64,000 nucleotides of DNA from Aquipseudomonas guryensis (GTDB lineage: Bacteria; Pseudomonadota; Gammaproteobacteria; Pseudomonadales; Pseudomonadaceae). Position 1 is the stretch's first letter. Every line of letters starts with the position of its first letter. Both the position numbers and the translations under genes were made by a program. The stretch is from NCBI RefSeq assembly GCF_014164785.1, contig NZ_JACJFN010000004.1, positions 248,001 to 312,000 of the forward strand, read 5' to 3'. The notes below the pieces were generated by a model that was given only the letters and a program-made list of their open reading frames with translations, was not told where the DNA came from and ran no database searches. Positions 56,509 through 64,000 of the stretch are shown piece by piece.

Positions 56509-57255
56509 GTCCGCTTTTGGCCGGTTAGCGACCATTGCTCTGGCTAGCCATCCTTGTCCTCCCACACGTGGAGGACTTGCCATGAACATCATCGCTACCT
56601 GCAGCCGTCAGCCCTGGAACAAAGGGAAATTGGTCGGGCAGAAAACCCCGCTCCGACTGAGAGATATCTGGGCGATCCGAGTAAGGCTTGAGATTGCAGA
56701 AAGAACCCGTGATCTAGCCCTCTTCGATTTGGCCATCGACAGCAAGCTTCGAGCCTGCGACTTAACCAAGCTGCGTGTGCGAGACGTTGCCCATGGCGAA
56801 CACGTGTCATCACGAGCCATGGTGATGCAGCAGAAAACGCAGAGACCAGTGCAGTTCGAGATCACTGAGCAAACACGGTCTGCTCTCGCGGCCTGGATAC
56901 ATCAAGCACAGCTCCGTAGCGAGGACTGCCTTTTTCCGAGCCGCCTGCATGCCTCAGACCATCTATCCACTCGTCAATACGCTCGTATCGTCAAAGGCTG
57001 GGTGAAAGCCATTGGCCTTGACCCGGCCATGTATGGCACTCACACAATGAGACGTACGAAGGCATCACTGATCTATCGCAGAACGAAGAACCTGAGGGCG
57101 GTTCAACTGCTGCTCGGCCATACGAAGCTGGAGAGCACCGTTCGATATCTTGGGATTGAGGTCGATGACGCCTTGGAAATGGCGGAGCAGACCGAGATTT
57201 GACCATGTATAGCGACGGTCGGTGTCAGGCCGTCGCTAACCGGCCAATAGCTGCC
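56509..57255 (+). mobile_element. 747-bp tyrosine-recombinase element, copy 2
   Basis: Same length as copy 1 and nearly identical. End repeats at 56509-56532 and 57232-57255 share GGCC with inner arm GGTTAGCGAC; the outer arms are GTCCGCTTTT and AATAGCTGCC, different from those of copy 1. Only the outer arms vary, as expected if they belong to the target site. Same orientation as copy 1, 39 kb apart. Confidence 0.75.
56582..57202 (+). CDS. Small tyrosine recombinase (FimB-sized), copy 2
   Basis: A 206-residue protein that differs from the copy at 17384 at only five residues (8, 9, 37, 124 and 206). All catalytic residues are kept (Arg57, Lys85, His154, Arg157, His180, Tyr189). TGGAGGA precedes the ATG. 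High identity of both copies, including flanking non-coding sequence, points to recent duplication or transposition or to gene conversion. Function as for copy 1. Confidence 0.85.
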   Translation: MNIIATCSRQPWNKGKLVGQKTPLRLRDIWAIRVRLEIAERTRDLALFDLAIDSKLRACDLTKLRVRDVAHGEHVSSRAMVMQQKTQRPVQFEITEQTRSALAAWIHQAQLRSEDCLFPSRLHASDHLSTRQYARIVKGWVKAIGLDPAMYGTHTMRRTKASLIYRRTKNLRAVQLLLGHTKLESTVRYLGIEVDDALEMAEQTEI

Positions 57256-57440
57256 GATTGGCCACACTTCGCTCATGATCGAATACAATCCTCGTCAAGA
57301 GGTCACTTCTGACTATCGAGGGCGCAGGGCTTAGACAGCCTAAATATTTTCGGGAACCTACGAGGCACTGAGCTCGCGCTGGCAGTGATAGCTAGCCATG
57401 CACCTTAGGCATCCCGTTTCTAAGAAAAGGAGATGTTGAG
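57256..57440. other. Spacer upstream of lspA
   Basis: About 185 bp, no gene. Another GGCC lies at 57260-57263, 5 bp beyond the recombinase element's end. No clear promoter assigned. Confidence 0.4.
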
Positions 57441-57935
57441 TTGGTATCTACGAGATGGGTAAAAGCTGGTCTTCTAGCAGTTTCGCTTTTGATAATAATC
57501 ATTGATCAGTGGACGAAACAAGCTGCAGAAATGTCATTGAGTTTTGGCCAAGTGGTTGCGGTGTTTCCATCGTTCAATTTCCAACTCTCGTACAACACAG
57601 GTGCTGCCTTTGGGATGCTTGGTGACGCTGGAGGTTGGCAGCGCATACTTTTTTCACTCATAGCTGTCGCGATAATTGCATCGATCGTGTTCTGGATAAT
57701 TCGGCAGCATAAGGAGCGAGTCATCACTTCTCTAGGCTTAGCTGTGATACTTGGCGGGGCTGCAGGAAACCTGATCGACAGAGTTGCGTATGGGCATGTT
57801 ATTGATTTCGTATTGCTGAGCTGGGAAGGGAATAGTTTTCCCAACTTCAACATCGCCGATGTTGCGATCAATCTTGGCGCCCTCATGGTTCTGATAGGAG
57901 CGGGAGGGCGTCCAAAGCCGATAGCTGTCTGTTAG
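57441..57935 (+). CDS. lspA: Lipoprotein signal peptidase (accessory copy)
   Basis: A 164-residue membrane aspartyl protease that removes lipoprotein signal peptides. Four membrane helices are visible. The catalytic Asp pair lies in GGAAGNLIDRVAYGHVIDF and FPNFNIADVAI, and YNTGAAFGML is the other conserved segment. TTG at 57441 has AAGGAG at spacing 8; no ATG fits the frame. It is AT-richer than core genes and stands alone between the recombinase element and a double site, not beside ileS and ispH where the housekeeping lspA normally lies. A resistance or surface-processing role is conceivable. Confidence 0.9.
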   Translation: MVSTRWVKAGLLAVSLLIIIIDQWTKQAAEMSLSFGQVVAVFPSFNFQLSYNTGAAFGMLGDAGGWQRILFSLIAVAIIASIVFWIIRQHKERVITSLGLAVILGGAAGNLIDRVAYGHVIDFVLLSWEGNSFPNFNIADVAINLGALMVLIGAGGRPKPIAVC

Positions 57936-57939
57936 TAGC

Positions 57940-57997
57940 GTCCGCTTTTGGCCGGAAACGGACGTTGGTGACAGACTGCTTTCGGCCAAAAGCAGTC
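57940..57997. repeat. 58-bp GGCC double site, best-preserved copy
   Basis: Two 24-bp palindromes: arms GTCCGCTTTT and GGAAACGGAC around GGCC (57950-57953), then GTTGGTGACA, then arms GACTGCTTTC and AAAAGCAGTC around GGCC (57984-57987). The second is a near-perfect palindrome. Read on the minus strand the centre is TGTCACCAAC, close to TGTCGTCACC at 34561. Confidence 0.8.
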
Positions 57998-58197
57998 AGT
58001 CAGATCCCATATTGATGAAAATCACCTGTCTGTAGCACCTACCTGTCTGGATAAACATCCTGCTCTATCGTGGCTATAAGGGGGAAGTGAATTATTTTTA
58101 ATCGCTGGTCGCGCTGGAGTTCAAATACCAGCTTGGCTCATCAAAACTTGTTCACTCCGCCCCCTTTGATTTTTCGCCGCCATGCCGTCACCAGCGC

Positions 58198-58938
58198 TTA
58201 CAACCCATACTTCAGTAACAAATCCCGGTAAGCCGACCCTGATTTGACCCTTTTCAGCGCACGCGTGAACTGACTCACCAATGCATCCTCAGTCCCCAGA
58301 GTAAAGGCCAGATAGCCTTCGCCAGCCAACTCGGTGAGCTCAAAAAGCCTCTCAACTTGACTGAAATCCAAGCCCAAACGCTGGGTTGAGTAGAGCAACA
58401 TGGTGGGATCTTCAGGCAGAAGGTCAAACCGGCCGTGGAAAAATTTGCGAATATTGGATTCATCATTGTTGGCAATATCCAGATTGGCGGCCAAACCCTG
58501 TTTACTCAGATAACGAAACCGGCCGCCTTGCGCAGCAACGCCAATTCGATACTTGCTCAGCTCGCTGACACTGCTCACCTGCACATCTTGGCGCGACTTG
58601 AGCCGATAGACGACTATCTTAAAGGGCACCAAAGATCCGACCCAACGGTAGTCAAGTTCAGTTTCTTGATTGCGGTAGACAGTAAAGATCAGGTTATTGG
58701 GCTGCTCCAGCAAACAGCATTCAATTCTTGGCCAGGGTCGCAGCTTGATCGGTGCCTTGCTGCCCGCCTCGTTGAGCACCAGTTGTACGACCTCGACAAC
58801 AAAGCCAGCAGCTTGCCCCGAGCTGCTATCAAGGTACTGGTAAGGTGCTTCCTCCGGAGCGTAGACCCCAATCTCCGTAGCCCATACCCTGCCACTGAGC
58901 AATGCCAGCCCAAAGCAAATCAGAAACTTAATAGCCAT
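58198..58938 (-). CDS. Periplasmic solute-binding protein, family 3
   Basis: A 246-residue protein with a signal peptide (MAIKFLICFGLALLSGRVWA) and the family-3 binding fold: TEIGVYAPEEAPYQYLDSSSGQAAGFVVEVVQLVL, the middle LIFTVYRNQETELDYRWVG and the C-terminal KSGSAYRDLLLKYGL. Such proteins bind amino acids or act as sensors. No permease or ATPase gene adjoins it, so it may be an orphan receptor or work with a transporter elsewhere. Sequence between it and the hexamer repeat at 59056 has no firm gene. Confidence 0.88.
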   Translation of the reverse strand: MAIKFLICFGLALLSGRVWATEIGVYAPEEAPYQYLDSSSGQAAGFVVEVVQLVLNEAGSKAPIKLRPWPRIECCLLEQPNNLIFTVYRNQETELDYRWVGSLVPFKIVVYRLKSRQDVQVSSVSELSKYRIGVAAQGGRFRYLSKQGLAANLDIANNDESNIRKFFHGRFDLLPEDPTMLLYSTQRLGLDFSQVERLFELTELAGEGYLAFTLGTEDALVSQFTRALKRVKSGSAYRDLLLKYGL

Positions 58939-59055
58939 TCAGATCAACCTGCTTCCAGTCCGTTTAAGCTGCCAGCGCAGCGTCTGCCTGGTCCAGCGAA
59001 AAAGAGCAGAAACGCACAATTAATTGCGTTCCTCCCCACGGCCTCCAGGCTCATA

Positions 59056-59105
<50 letters not shown>

Positions 59106-59252
59106 CTGCAGTTCTACTCTAGAGCTAATGGCCGGTGCACCGGCCCGCAGGACAGCTTCTGCAACCGTTTCAACGCCTGAATCCAACACATAAGTGCAAC
59201 GCTGACCCCTGAATATACTGAATCACCCCTAGTTTCATAGTCATATCTGAGA

Positions 59253-59310
59253 GCCCGCTTTTGGCCGTAAGTCCCCGGTGGCGTCAGGCAGCTCTTGGCC
59301 GATTCCTGCC
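59253..59310. repeat. 58-bp GGCC double site at the right edge
   Basis: Arm GCCCGCTTTT, GGCC (59263-59266), 30 bp, GGCC (59297-59300), arm GATTCCTGCC. The minus-strand centre is TGACGCCACC. It marks the boundary between the accessory blocks and the core-like genes to the right. Confidence 0.75.
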
Positions 59311-59371
59311 CCTCGACTGTGCTCTTTGAGCCTCTCGACAAACTCTGCACAAATCGAGAAACGGACAGCCC

Positions 59372-59737
59372 CTAGATATTTTGCGCGATATGCCAGAGCA
59401 CGCCGCTCGGGTCGAACAGTACGAACTCCCGCATCCCCCAAGGTTGATCGACAAGGTCTCCCATGCGCACGGCAAAGCGCTCGGCCAGGCCCGACTCGCT
59501 CAGGTGGCGGTGCCAGGCGTCGACATCCTCCACCAGCAGGTGCATGACGAAGTTCTCCGCCTGTTCGCGTACATAGAAGTTCTGCAGCAGGAAGCTGCAG
59601 TTGCCGTGGCGCAGGTAGGCCAGGTTGTCGTCGTTCCAGGGCATGCTGAAGCCCAGGGCCTGGTAGAAGTCCTGGGAGCGTGCGAAGTCCTTGGCGGGCA
59701 CCAGGGTCTTGAGTTCCACGCTGTTGAGGTTGCTCAT
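59372..59737 (-). CDS. VOC-family (glyoxalase/bleomycin resistance-like) protein
   Basis: A 121-residue single VOC module: KTLVPAKDFARSQDFYQALGFSM at the start and LFDPSGVLWHIAQ at the end are the two beta-alpha-beta-beta-beta halves. The family includes glyoxalases, dioxygenases and drug-binding proteins; no substrate can be assigned. It follows the COQ4-like gene by 18 bp on the same strand and is probably co-transcribed. Confidence 0.85.
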   Translation of the reverse strand: MSNLNSVELKTLVPAKDFARSQDFYQALGFSMPWNDDNLAYLRHGNCSFLLQNFYVREQAENFVMHLLVEDVDAWHRHLSESGLAERFAVRMGDLVDQPWGMREFVLFDPSGVLWHIAQNI

Positions 59738-59755
59738 CGGCGGTCTTCCTTGAGG

Positions 59756-60373
59756 TCAGTACAGGTCGTTGCGTTTGGCTGGTTTGATCACCTTGAAGAA
59801 GCTGTAGCCCAGGCCGATGTCGGTCACCACGCGGGTGCAGACGGCGGGGATGGCGATCAGTGCATGGATGAGCATGGCCGTGGCCGCGTAGGCGCCGAAT
59901 TCGATGCTGCGCAGGGCTGACGGCAGGGGATCGCGGCGGCTCTCCAGCAGTTCCTGGCGCAGGGCGGGCAGGTCGGGCCAGTACTCGCTGTCGATCTTCG
60001 TGCGCATGGTTTGCGGGTAGAGGTTGCGGCTGCGGCAGCCACGGCGAAAGGCGCGCCACATGCGTTTGGGTTCGAGCACCAGGCCGGTGGAGAGGGCGAT
60101 CAGGTTCATCGTGCCGAGCAGCGGCGAATGGAACATCGAGCCGGTGCCCAGCTCCCAGGCACTGACTTCGCCTTCGCCGATGCGCCCGGTGCTGTAGCCG
60201 GTCGCGACGTGGTGCAGGTCGTGGTACTTGAGGTAGCGGTGGCGGGTTTCGATATTCGGCAGCGGCACCAGCAGGCAGCCGGTGTAGACCGGTACGGTGC
60301 AGGCCTGGCGGTCGGCGGTGTCGGCAAAGCCGCAGCGGTGGTAGAAGGCGGCCAGTTCTTCCTTGAGTGTCAT
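59756..60373 (-). CDS. COQ4-like protein
   Basis: A 205-residue protein with the zinc-binding COQ4 signature HDLHHVATGYSTGRIGEGE, that is HDxxH, 11 residues, Glu. YKYHD and SAWELGTG around it also fit. Mitochondrial COQ4 takes part in ubiquinone synthesis by an oxidative decarboxylation; bacterial homologues are less studied. Two hydrophobic stretches lie near the C terminus (YAATAMLIHALIAIPA). Pairing with a VOC gene gives no clear pathway. Confidence 0.75.
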   Translation of the reverse strand: MTLKEELAAFYHRCGFADTADRQACTVPVYTGCLLVPLPNIETRHRYLKYHDLHHVATGYSTGRIGEGEVSAWELGTGSMFHSPLLGTMNLIALSTGLVLEPKRMWRAFRRGCRSRNLYPQTMRTKIDSEYWPDLPALRQELLESRRDPLPSALRSIEFGAYAATAMLIHALIAIPAVCTRVVTDIGLGYSFFKVIKPAKRNDLY

Positions 60374-60391
60374 GGGGTGCTTCCTTGTGTC

Positions 60392-60457
60392 TGTAGGAGC
60401 CAGCTTGCTGGCGATCAGGCCTGGATAAGAGCGATCGCCAGCAAGCTGGCTCCTACA
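60392..60457. repeat. REP pair (inverted)
   Basis: TGTAGGAGCCAGCTTGCTGG and its complement CCAGCAAGCTGGCTCCTACA face each other across about 26 bp. This is the widespread Pseudomonas REP sequence in a doublet. It sits between the COQ4-like gene and batD. Confidence 0.9.
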
Positions 60458-60469
60458 GGGTTAGCGGGG

Positions 60470-62107
60470 TTAGCGGGGGTAGAGCGGCGGCAGTGGGCTC
60501 GGTTCCTGCTGGCTGCTTGGGGCTTCCAGGGCCGGCAGGCTACGGATGGCCTTCCACAGGCTTTCGCCTTGCCAGTGCTGGCCGCTCTCGCTGTACAGCG
60601 CGCCGTTGAGGCCATCCAGCGCCTCGGACAGCGGCACGAAGCGGGCGGCCATATCGGCCAGGGTTTCTGGCTGCTGGCGCGCCCAGGCGTCGAGGGCCTG
60701 GCGGGTGGCCTGGCTGTCGTTGGCCAGGCAGGCACGCTTGAGGTCGTCGAGTAGGGTGCGCGGGCTGGGACCGGTCTGCGCCGTCGGCAGGATCGCCGGC
60801 TGGCGGCGGGCGCGCCACCACAGGCCGAAGCCGAGCAGGGTGGTGCAGGCGAGCAGGGCGCTGCTCAGTTGCCAGGGCCACAGCAGAGGCACCTCGCCAA
60901 CCCCGAGGGGCGCCGGGCTGTCGACCGGGGTATCCACTTCCAGGGCCGGGTTGATGGCGACTTCCAGGGTGCGTGCCGGCAGGCTGGTGCGCTCCAGGCG
61001 GTCCTCGCCGGTGTTCCACCACACCACCTCGACGGGCGCCAGGTTGATCCGTCCGCTGCGGCTGGCGACCAGGGCTTCGCGCTCTTCGCGGCTGCCGATC
61101 ATGCCGCGCTCGCCGCTCTCGTTGTTCAGCAGGGGCTGGTCCGGATAGCGGCGCAGGCCGTCGCTCTGGCTGGCGGGCAGCGGCGGCAACTGGCTGCTGG
61201 ACAGGCCCTCGGCGCGTAGCATGATGTTGCGCGTCAGCGAGTCGCCGGCCTTAACCTTGTCCGGTTCCGGGCTCCAGGCTTCGGCCAGGCTGAGGGCGCG
61301 GGCGGGAAGCCACGGTGCATCCTTGGGATAGCTGGCGGGCTTGGCCTTGACCGTCAGCGGGATTTCCGGCGATTTCACCCGGGTCTGCCGGCCGGGGCGC
61401 GGGCCGAAGGGGTTGAAGTCGCCATCGGCGGAACGCTCCACCGGGGTGGCGCTGAACAGCTGCGCGGGGATGCGCAGCTCGCCGCTTTTCTGCGGGAAGA
61501 TCGCATAGCGCACTTCGATCACGCCGTGGCGCAGGCCATTGATGGTCTTCTCGTAGGTGCGCGGCTCACCGAGCTGCTCGACCAGGGCGTCGGCGACCTG
61601 CAGTTGGGTCAGGCTACTGTCGTCATACAGCGACACCGAGTGATAGATGCGCAGGGTCAGTACCGCCTGGGCCTGCACGTAGACGCTTTCCTGATCCAGG
61701 CTGGAGTCGATGAAGATCGGCGCCAGCTTGCCGCCACTGTCGCTGCCGTCGGCCTTGAGGATTTGCAGGGTGATGGCCTGGCTGCTGGCATCGCCCATCT
61801 GCAATGGTGGAATCACCACATAGCCGCTCTGCTTGGGCAGCAGGGTGACGATCCAGCGGGTGGTGGCCTGGGTCTTGCCATCGAAGGTGGCCAGGCGGTT
61901 TTCCTGGCGCGTGCTGATGACCTCGAACAGTGGCTCCAGCGGCGCCAGATCGGGTTTGCCGAACACCGTGACATCATCCGATTCGAGAATCAGGTCGAGG
62001 CTTTCCCCCTCGCTCAGACGGGCGCGGTCGACCGTGGCGGTCAGGCTGGCGGCGCTGGCCTGCAGGGCGAAGAGGCTGAGAAAGAGGACGCAAAGCAGGC
62101 GGCTCAT
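60470..62107 (-). CDS. batD: BatD family protein (oxygen tolerance)
   Basis: A 545-residue membrane-anchored periplasmic protein. A signal peptide (CVLFLSLFALQASA) precedes beta-sandwich repeats: LTATVDRARLSEGESLDLILES, then TRWIVTLLPKQSGYVVIPPLQM, typical of BatD. A C-terminal membrane helix (SALLACTTLLGFGLWW, near 425) is followed by a cytoplasmic tail. It overlaps the preceding bat gene by ATGA. Bat proteins support envelope or redox stress tolerance, though their biochemistry is unclear. Confidence 0.9.
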   Translation of the reverse strand: MSRLLCVLFLSLFALQASAASLTATVDRARLSEGESLDLILESDDVTVFGKPDLAPLEPLFEVISTRQENRLATFDGKTQATTRWIVTLLPKQSGYVVIPPLQMGDASSQAITLQILKADGSDSGGKLAPIFIDSSLDQESVYVQAQAVLTLRIYHSVSLYDDSSLTQLQVADALVEQLGEPRTYEKTINGLRHGVIEVRYAIFPQKSGELRIPAQLFSATPVERSADGDFNPFGPRPGRQTRVKSPEIPLTVKAKPASYPKDAPWLPARALSLAEAWSPEPDKVKAGDSLTRNIMLRAEGLSSSQLPPLPASQSDGLRRYPDQPLLNNESGERGMIGSREEREALVASRSGRINLAPVEVVWWNTGEDRLERTSLPARTLEVAINPALEVDTPVDSPAPLGVGEVPLLWPWQLSSALLACTTLLGFGLWWRARRQPAILPTAQTGPSPRTLLDDLKRACLANDSQATRQALDAWARQQPETLADMAARFVPLSEALDGLNGALYSESGQHWQGESLWKAIRSLPALEAPSSQQEPSPLPPLYPR

Positions 62108-63888
62108 CGAGACTGTTCCTGACGCTGTTGCTGTTCATAGAGAAATTTACGCCGCAGCAGCTCGCCGGGTTCGTCCGGGATCTGCCGCAGCCATTGTTCC
62201 AGGGCATCGCGCTGCTCGTCGCCGAGGGCCTGCCCGCTGCCGGCCTGGGCTTCGTCTGTGTCGCTGTCCTGCGCGGCCTGGGTCTGGTTTTCGCTGTTGC
62301 CTGCGTCGGGTTTTTGCGCCGGGCTGTCACTCTGTTGCTCGCCGGGCTTGGCCGGGTTTTCGGCAGCCGGCTGCTCGGCAGCGTCTTCTCCGTCGGGCTG
62401 CGACTGTGGCTCCCCGGAGGAGGGTTGCTGCTGGCCAGGGCTGCCCGACTGCGGCTGTTCGCTGCCTGGCTCCTGTGGTTCACCTTCTTGCCCGGATTGC
62501 TGCTGTTGTTGCTGTTGCTGTTTTTGCTGCAGCAGCAGTTGCTCGACCAAGGTCTTGTTCTGCTGCGCGGCATGCAGGTCCGGCTGTTGCTCCAGGGCCT
62601 GCTCATAGGCGTCCAGGGCTGCTTCCAGTTCGTTGCTCTTGGCCAGGGCATTGCCACGGTTGTAGTGGGCGCTGGCGCTGTCGCTCTGGGCGAAGCGTTC
62701 GGCGGCGGCGGGGTAGTCACCGGCGCGATAGAGGGCTTCGCCCTGCCACTGCGGATCGGCAAAACGCTCGGCGGCTTCCTTGGGTTTGTCCGCTTGCAGC
62801 AGGCGCTGGCCTTGCTGGTCCGGGCGCAACCACAGGTCGCGGAATTCGAAGGCGTAGCTGGGCTGTGGCAGGGCCAGCAGCAGCGGCAGGCAGAACAGCC
62901 AGCCACGGCGCCCGGCGCAGGCGGCCAGCAGCAATAGGGGTAGCAACAGCCAGTGGCCCTGATCGGCCCAGGTGGTCAGCTGGGTCGGTTCGCCGTCTTC
63001 GCGCAGGCTCTGCGGGCCGTCGAACAGGCCGAGGCCGCGCAGGTCGCGGTCATCCAGGCTGGCCTGGCGATACTGGCCGCCCAGTTCGCTGGCGAAGCGC
63101 TTGAGGCCGGCGGCATCCAGACGCGGCAGCAGGATCGCGCCCTGGGCATCCTTGAGGAAGCTGCCGTCCTCGCCAAGGATTGGCGCGCCCTGGGTGGTGC
63201 CGATGCCGAGGATGCGCAGTTGTTCGCCGCGCTTGCCCAGCACGCGCTGGATACCGCTGCGCTCGTCCTGGCTCAGTTCACTGGTGATCAGCAGCAGGCG
63301 GCCACGGCCCTGGGCGCCCTGTTCGAGCAGGTTGATGGCCTTGCTCATGGCCACGTCGGCGCGCCGCCCTGGCTCCGGCATGATCGACGGCTTGAGCGCA
63401 TCCAGCAGGTTGCTAGCGGTGGCCAGGTCATCGGACAGTGGCACCAGGGTATGCGCGCTGCCGGCGTATACCAGGATCGCGGTCTGCGCATCCTGGCGCG
63501 CGTGCAGCAGGTCGAGCAGCTTGCGCTTGGCCTGGCTCAGGCGGTCTGGCGCGGCATCGCCGGCGAGCATCGCCGGGGTCAGTTCGAGCATCACCACCAA
63601 CGGGTCGGCGCGCTTCTGGCTGGCCTGCTCCATGCGCTGCCAGCTGGGGCCGAGCAGGGCCAGGATGGCCAGCAGCCAGCCCAGGCCGAGTGCGATCCAC
63701 GGCAGACGGTTCTGTTGGGTGCGCCCGCCGGTGAGCAGGGCGCTCTGGAACAGCGTCGGCAGCAGCAGTTGCCAGCGCCCGCTGCGCCGCTCGCGGTGCC
63801 ACAGGTGCCAGAGCAACCAGGCGCACAGGGGCAGCAGAAGCAGGCTCCAGGGGCGCAGCCAGTGTGGCCAGAGGGCGGCGAAATCCAT
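62104..63888 (-). CDS. BatB/BatC fusion: von Willebrand A domain plus TPR
   Basis: A 594-residue protein. Membrane helices near the N terminus (WSLLLLPLCAWLLWHLW; PWIALGLGWLLAILALLG) lead to a VWA domain (about 75-270). Its MIDAS region reads MLELTPAML, so the usual first Asp is Glu and metal binding may be weakened. Another helix (LLLPLLLLAACAG) is followed by TPRs (AAERFADPQWQGEALYRAGDYPAAAERFAQ) and a Gln/Ser/Pro-rich tail of about 130 residues. ATG at 63888 lies in the batA stop (TGATG) with GGAG upstream; the longer frame is batA shadow. Confidence 0.88.
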   Translation of the reverse strand: MDFAALWPHWLRPWSLLLLPLCAWLLWHLWHRERRSGRWQLLLPTLFQSALLTGGRTQQNRLPWIALGLGWLLAILALLGPSWQRMEQASQKRADPLVVMLELTPAMLAGDAAPDRLSQAKRKLLDLLHARQDAQTAILVYAGSAHTLVPLSDDLATASNLLDALKPSIMPEPGRRADVAMSKAINLLEQGAQGRGRLLLITSELSQDERSGIQRVLGKRGEQLRILGIGTTQGAPILGEDGSFLKDAQGAILLPRLDAAGLKRFASELGGQYRQASLDDRDLRGLGLFDGPQSLREDGEPTQLTTWADQGHWLLLPLLLLAACAGRRGWLFCLPLLLALPQPSYAFEFRDLWLRPDQQGQRLLQADKPKEAAERFADPQWQGEALYRAGDYPAAAERFAQSDSASAHYNRGNALAKSNELEAALDAYEQALEQQPDLHAAQQNKTLVEQLLLQQKQQQQQQQQSGQEGEPQEPGSEQPQSGSPGQQQPSSGEPQSQPDGEDAAEQPAAENPAKPGEQQSDSPAQKPDAGNSENQTQAAQDSDTDEAQAGSGQALGDEQRDALEQWLRQIPDEPGELLRRKFLYEQQQRQEQSR

Positions 63889-64000
63889 CAGCTGTTTCTC
63901 CGCAGGCGCTGGCTGAGGGTCTGCAGGCTGTGCGGCCACAGTTCATGGGCAACCAGTAGCAGGCTGAGCAGCAGCGCCACGCCGAGTGGCCAGCCATACA
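63888..64000 (-). CDS. batA: BatA-like VWA protein, C-terminal end
   Basis: Only the last 36 codons are inside the window. They read GWPLGVALLLSLLLVAHELW followed by QRLRRNS-stop: a membrane helix and short basic tail as at the end of BatA. The stop codon overlaps the start of the BatB/C gene as TGATG. Operon context makes the identification reasonable despite the short sequence. Confidence 0.7.
   Translation of the reverse strand, partial: YGWPLGVALLLSLLLVAHELWPHSLQTLSQRLRRNS

Noticed and set aside
17311..57255. Composite transposon bounded by two IS copies
   Set aside because: The bounding elements encode a tyrosine recombinase, not a DDE transposase, and no target duplications are seen outside them.

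Overview
The window is a chromosomal segment of a Pseudomonas-type gammaproteobacterium. Evidence is the conserved run mltG-tmk-holB-pilZ-tatD at the left edge, a small RNA resembling the Pseudomonas RgsA next to tatD, DUF4823 and DUF1285 genes, a Pseudomonas-type REP pair, and a bat operon at the right edge. Core genes at both ends are GC-rich with short spacings and ATGA-type overlaps.

Layout. 1-11.9 kb is mostly core: cell wall, nucleotide and replication genes, an sRNA, a TetR regulator, a MoaA-like enzyme, a second radical SAM protein, a lipoprotein, DUF1285, a CARDB-type protein, and a divergent Rid/LysR pair. 11.9-59.3 kb is accessory and built from blocks. The blocks are: a 1696-residue nuclease-NTPase that looks like an antiphage STAND-type protein; a small tyrosine-recombinase element; a debris block with a gspM remnant and tiny genes; a 15-kb type I secretion operon with a glycosyltransferase and a 2942-residue RTX protein; a nucleoid-protein/membrane-protein pair; a PAP2 phosphatase with an LTA-synthase-like enzyme; a DAB inorganic-carbon transporter with LysR regulator, followed by cysD, DUF6671, a second LysR gene and Sua5; a DUF1232/retropepsin pair; a hybrid kinase with a REC-PAS-GGDEF-EAL partner; a second copy of the recombinase element; a solitary lspA; and a solute-binding protein. 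59.3-64 kb returns to core-like genes: VOC, COQ4-like and batD-bat(B/C)-batA.

The most interesting structure is not a gene. The junctions between many accessory blocks carry a repeat of about 58 bp. It consists of two 24-bp palindromes, each with ten-base arms around a GGCC core, 10 bp apart. The two full copies of a 747-bp element carrying a FimB-sized tyrosine recombinase, one truncated copy, and two copies of a 186-bp MITE-like element all have ends that coincide with GGCC cores of such sites. This suggests an integron-like or REP-like system in which GGCC-centred palindromes are the target. That interpretation is inference; the repeats, spacings and junctions are read directly.

Functional links: the T1SS ABC protein and HlyD adaptor should export the RTX protein through an OMF (TolC-type) partner not encoded here. 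DabB and DabA together take up inorganic carbon. The histidine kinase and the c-di-GMP protein overlap by 4 bp and probably form one signalling unit. BatA, BatB/C and BatD form the usual membrane complex.
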